Program-made: the position numbers and the translations under genes
The notes under the pieces: model-generated
What the model was told of the DNA's origin: nothing
The model's database searches: none
Seen by the model: the letters and a program-made list of their open reading frames with translations, nothing else
Shown here: positions 60,296 to 64,000 of the stretch, in pieces
Layout of the letters: every line of letters starts with the position of its first letter
How positions within the stretch are numbered: the stretch's first letter is position 1
From: Lepidodermella squamata
Lineage: Eukaryota > Gastrotricha
NCBI GenBank assembly: GCA_047495785.1
Contig: JBLDXI010000007.1
Location: forward strand, 558,001 to 622,000
Direction: 5' to 3'
Length of the DNA: 64,000 bases

Positions 60296-61454
60296 ATGAA
60301 AAAGCATTTGTTGTTCGCTGTTGGTTTTCCGTTGGCTGATGTGATTATTCACGATGTAGCTGAAGATATCTACGACCAGTTCAATTTGCCTAAAGATGGC
60401 ACCGTCCTCGGCTCGCCGGATCTTTTCGACCGGCTCCTCGGCGATTACGGTCATTTGATCGAAAATTTGACGATGGGCGGCTCGGCTCTGAACACCCTGC
60501 GCGTTTTCAGGGCCGCTAATACCTACAGCAGCGAATCACATGCCGCTTTCATTGGTTCAGTTGGTGATGATTGCGTTTCGCGTGAAATGGTTGCGAAACT
60601 GGAGGAATCTGAAGGAATTCGATGCGTCTTTCAGACGATAAAAGATTCAAATTTCCGCTCTGGCTGTTGTTTTTCTCTGCCAAGCGGCGACGACCGATGT
60701 ATGGCCACTTTTCCATCAGCATCTCGGCAACTTTCAGTCGAATTCGTTCGCCAGGCCCTCGAAGGGTTGAGCCAAGCTGGTTGCCAGGGTGTTTTTATTG
60801 TCTCTTATTTATTCAATATTTCGGCTGATATTGTTGAAATGTAATTCGTGTTAAAAATATTTTTAATTTTTTAAATCATGATTTTTTTTCTTTAGAATTG
60901 CCGATCAGTGCCTGAAGCAGAACGTGCCAATCTTGTTGAGCCTTTCATCCCCGTTGATGTGTTCGATACACGCTCAAAATATAATGAAAATTTTATTGCT
61001 AAAACCGAAATTAGTCAAATTAATCATTGGAAATCGCGCCGAAGTTGAGACATTGGTGCGAACGTTGAACGGCAATGTTAACATGAAATTAGAGGAATGC
61101 GTTGCGTGGTTAGCCGAGCCTGGTCGCGTTATTATCGCAACTTGCGGCCAGGATCGCAAAATTCTCGCCTGCCAATCCGTCGGAAAAGTCGAAGAATTCG
61201 TTCATTTTACCGACGCAAATTCCGTTGCGATCGATGCTACGGCGGCCGGAGATGCGTTTGCCGGCGGATTTCTCGCTAAATTCTTGAATAACGATCCTTT
61301 ATATGCATGTGTTGAGTCAGGCTTCCATTGGGCGAGTGAAATTGTGAAGAAGAGCGGCTGTCAAATACCGAATAGAGATTCTAGCCTTGTCCCATGCAAA
61401 AACAACGCCGGCCATTGTTCTTTCTGTGCTAAAATTATCGGCTTGAAAAATTGA
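60296..61454 (+). CDS. ADK: Adenosine kinase-like sugar kinase (PfkB)
   Basis: Exons 60296-60840 and 60896-61454 give 367 aa; human ADK has 345-362. ADK phosphorylates adenosine to AMP. The order of motifs fits ADK: N-terminal GFPLADV, then MGGSALNTLR (ADK: GGSTQNSIK), IGSVGDD, GDDRCMATFPSASRQ, NRAEVETL and the C-terminal GCQIP. The catalytic signature is DATAAGDAFAGGF with Asp301; most members have DTNGAGDAF, so Asn and Gly of the anion hole are changed to Thr and Ala. It is clearly divergent and the closer match may be ADK or another nucleoside kinase of the family. The last 20 residues have three cysteines in a short tail not seen in human ADK. EMC7 follows 111 nt downstream. Confidence 0.85.
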
Positions 61455-61565
61455 AATTTTATGCTAATTTTTAATTCTATTTTGACGTGTTGATTCATGA
61501 TTACGGGACATTTTTATCTAATATCAAATTTATTGTTGTAATATCGATTTTTCCTTAATTTATAG

Positions 61566-62365
61566 ATGTTTCCTATTAAATATTTTATTGCTCTATTTGT
61601 GATTCTTGCCAATTTCGGAATTTTCTCCGTTCAAGCTGAAGATTCTGGAAATGCTGTGGCTGTGACGGCGAAAGTTGAAGGCCGCATTGTTGAGCCTGAA
61701 AATTTGACGTTGGACTTTCACACGTGGCTGCGCGATGTTTCGATTCAACTCGACGGCGGTGCCTATATCACATTCCCGAGAATGGACGGTACATTCGAAT
61801 TCCCGGACGTTATGCCTGGGTCGTACCTGCTCGAAGTTGTCAACCCTAGTCAGGCGTTTGAAAAAGTCCGCATCGACATCACTTCGAACGGCAAATTGCG
61901 AGCTCGGGCGTGGAATATTCTCAAACCGGCCGAGGTTAAACTGCTGACTTACCCGCTCAAGTTGAAATCTGAAGGTTTTGTGCCGTTTTTCCAACGCCGC
62001 GAGGAGTGGCGAATCACCGATTTCTTATTCAACCCTATGGTTTTGATGATGGTTGTACCACTGATCTTCATTTTCATCATGCCGAAAATGCAGCAAGACG
62101 ACCCTGAAGTCCGCCAGCAGGTCGGTGAAATCCACCTTAATTTTTTTATCAGAATTTTAATTATTTCTCGTTTCAGATGCAAGCGATGATGAACCCAGGC
62201 CAAAGCCTGCCTGATATGTCTGAAACGCTCACGCGAATGTTCGGCGGTGGCGGTAACCCGGGTCAAAACCGCCGAGCTGTGACCGCGGGTAGCTCAGCCG
62301 CCGGTGGTGCGGCGGGTGCCAGCGGTGGCGCCTCAAAACGCAGCGGTTCCAACCGACGGAATTAA
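61566..62365 (+). CDS. EMC7: ER membrane protein complex subunit 7
   Basis: Exons 61566-62120 and 62177-62365 give 247 aa; human EMC7 has 242. EMC7 is a peripheral/membrane-anchored lumenal subunit of the EMC insertase, which inserts tail-anchored and multipass proteins. A signal peptide spans about residues 1-24. A beta-sandwich carries IEGR-like VEGRIVEP, YITFPRMDGTFEF and YLLEVVNPSQAFEKVRIDIT with SNGKLRARAWN. A membrane helix at about 155-176 (FLFNPMVLMMVVPLIFIF) leads to the cytosolic tail with LPDMSETLTRMF and a Gly/Ser/Arg-rich end. The start follows directly on TTTATAG. AATAAA lies at 62520. This is the last gene of the cluster. The intron donor is the less usual GTCGGT. Confidence 0.96.
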
Positions 62366-64000
62366 GCTCAAATGTTGATGGCTTTCTGTTTTTATCATCA
62401 TCTTTACTCGATTGATTTGTCCCACAAAAAAAACGTACATCTGTAGTCTTGTCAATTTGCCTGTATTGTAATGTGTTTGTTTGTTTGTTAAAATGAGTAA
62501 TATCGACGACGATGCGTAAAATAAAGAAATCGACGATGAGACGATATGACTGTTAAGAAGGGAAAGGTAGGGTTTGGCGAAATTTGTGAATCGTGAGGTT
62601 TTAATGCCGCTTTCAAGATCATTGAACGTGGAGTCCAACGATATCAAAAAGAGGTTGATATCCATCAAGGTTGCTGAGGAGCTGGGCTTCAAAGTTTACA
62701 GATGAAAATTGGTAATTTCGAAAAATGTGCTCCTGAAACAGCGTTTCTCACGACTGGGCATTTTACGACCCTAGAAGTGGTTTTCAAGAAAGTGGTGCGA
62801 CCCTGGAGTTTGAAATTTTCATTTTTGGGGTTGCATTTCAAATTTAAATTTTTAAATTTTCTTCTTTTTTAAATGTTTAATTACGCTGTTAGGCCTCTTT
62901 AGCAGGAACTAGTAATGGGCATCTCAAATTGTGAATACGCTTGGAACATGGATCCTGCAGCTGCCCATGCTGAAAATAATTATTTGCTATATTCCTAAAA
63001 ATGACGAGCGAAGCGCGGAAATTTTGAAGATTGTTCACTAAAAAATGCTCCAAATCCTGTTAGAATTGAGTGCGCTAGGTTTCATGTTCGTCTGCGTTCT
63101 GACCGAGCTGACCATCGTCTGAAAGTCGCACTCTGGCTAGGAAAGAGAGAAAATTAGCTTGAAAATTTAGAATTAGCTGGTTAATAAGTTTCAGAGCTGA
63201 AATTGTTGAAAAAGCACGTTAAACAGAACTGGAAAATTGATAATAAGTTATTTTTCACTTTTATCTCATCACTCATCATTTATTGAGCTTTTTACATATT
63301 TTTGCTTTGCGACCCATGCGACCCGCGGTCCAACCAGCGACTCGTCAGAAAAGCACCTGCGGCCCAATTTTGGGTCACCTCATGAGAGCTTAAAAAAAGC
63401 AGTTTTTTTTAATCAATCGATAATTCGTCGCGCAATTAATTCGGATGTTATTTTCTTGTGCGTATTCGAGATTTTTTGGGGTAATCTGAGGTGAGGAATG
63501 CAGTTCACTTGTTAACGGTCATATGTATTAATTTCGCATTCACTAGTAGTACTTCGAGTGCGCGGAAATCACACTCAAGTGGGTTGCATCAAACGCGTGC
63601 GGGTTCTGGTTGAGCCTCCTTAAAAGTGGAATTTTCAATTTAGTTCCCGTCGAGAGCGCACCTCGCACGCGCCCGTTAAGGCTTGATCGCGCAGCACGGG
63701 CCCGGCGGGCGGAATAGCGGCGGAAGCTGGAGATTTACACCTGACGAGGTCGCTGGTGCCATCCTACTGCCCGCTAGTAGTTCACTATATGGCTGTCATT
63801 GGTGTTTGCCAGGGATAATTGCACCTTGTCGTTTACACGTGTTATCTATCTATAGGCACGAGGCGATCATTAGCGTATCACTTTTATTAGGCAGAACGAG
63901 CTGTATAACCAGATGACGTGGAGAGCCATAATAATATTTTTGTGATACTCCTGAGGGCTGCCCGGGTGTTGCAACTTTGACAGTGTCACTGGCAATAAGT
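62366..64000. other. Gene-free 3' flank with repeat-like sequence
   Basis: No gene is visible. At 62739 the sequence CAGCGTTTCTCA begins a stretch with repeated GACCC units (GCGACCC or ACGACCC near 62766, 62797, 63309 and 63317), which resembles ends of hAT-type elements, though I found no matching second terminus. The last 350 bp are GC-rich and lack an exon I can defend. Confidence 0.4.
62520..62525 (+). terminator. AATAAA poly(A) signal of EMC7
   Basis: AATAAA hexamer 155 nt after the EMC7 stop codon; it would end the six-gene transcript. Confidence 0.6.

Overview
This window is eukaryotic DNA from an animal. It holds 21 intron-containing or single-exon protein genes that I could assemble exon by exon with intact reading frames. 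No bacterial, phage or viral gene is visible. Most introns are 50 to 60 bp and follow GT-AG. Many plus-strand start codons have an AG, usually after a T-rich run, 0 to 25 nt upstream, as expected of spliced-leader trans-splicing. Same-strand genes sit 57 to 120 bp apart in runs. These traits suggest an ecdysozoan, most likely a nematode. The window carries ladybird (Lbx) homeobox, Tob and DDIT4/REDD genes, and its ADSL looks closer to vertebrate ADSL than to my recollection of Caenorhabditis. I therefore favour a non-rhabditid nematode and cannot exclude a tardigrade or another trans-splicing animal.

Layout. 0.4-9.6 kb, minus strand: PALD1 (paladin pseudophosphatase), then the close pair IMMP2L and DRG2. 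9.6-13.2 kb: no genes; a 1.03 kb MITE-like element with 24-bp inverted ends and a patch of GGACTCC repeats. 13.2-14.6 kb: LBX, minus. 14.6-20.5 kb: gene-free, CpG-rich near LBX. 20.5-22.6 kb: TOB, minus. 22.6-31.1 kb: gene-free. 31.1-42.0 kb, plus: two unknown small proteins, MFSD11/UNC-93-like gene A, MESD, MFSD11/UNC-93-like gene B, and PPP4R1. 42.0-45.1 kb: gene-free. 45.1-51.0 kb, plus: ADSL, ZGPAT and a multipass DUF7802-type membrane protein. 52.7-53.4 kb: DDIT4-like. 54.8-62.4 kb, plus: a six-gene head-to-tail cluster DECR1-UNG-NTHL1-MRM2-ADK-EMC7. 62.4-64.0 kb: repeat-like, no gene.

How the parts fit. Housekeeping genes are packed into operon-like runs, while the developmental regulators LBX and TOB stand alone between 6 and 8.5 kb gene-free flanks that probably hold regulatory DNA. 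The most notable points are: loss of both catalytic residues in both phosphatase motifs of paladin; two mutually exclusive last exons that swap the final membrane helix of MFSD11 A; a cluster that joins two base-excision-repair glycosylases with mitochondrial enzymes; and two small unrecognised genes at the head of the 31 kb cluster. Family assignments rest on recalled similarity to human or other proteins, since no search could be run.
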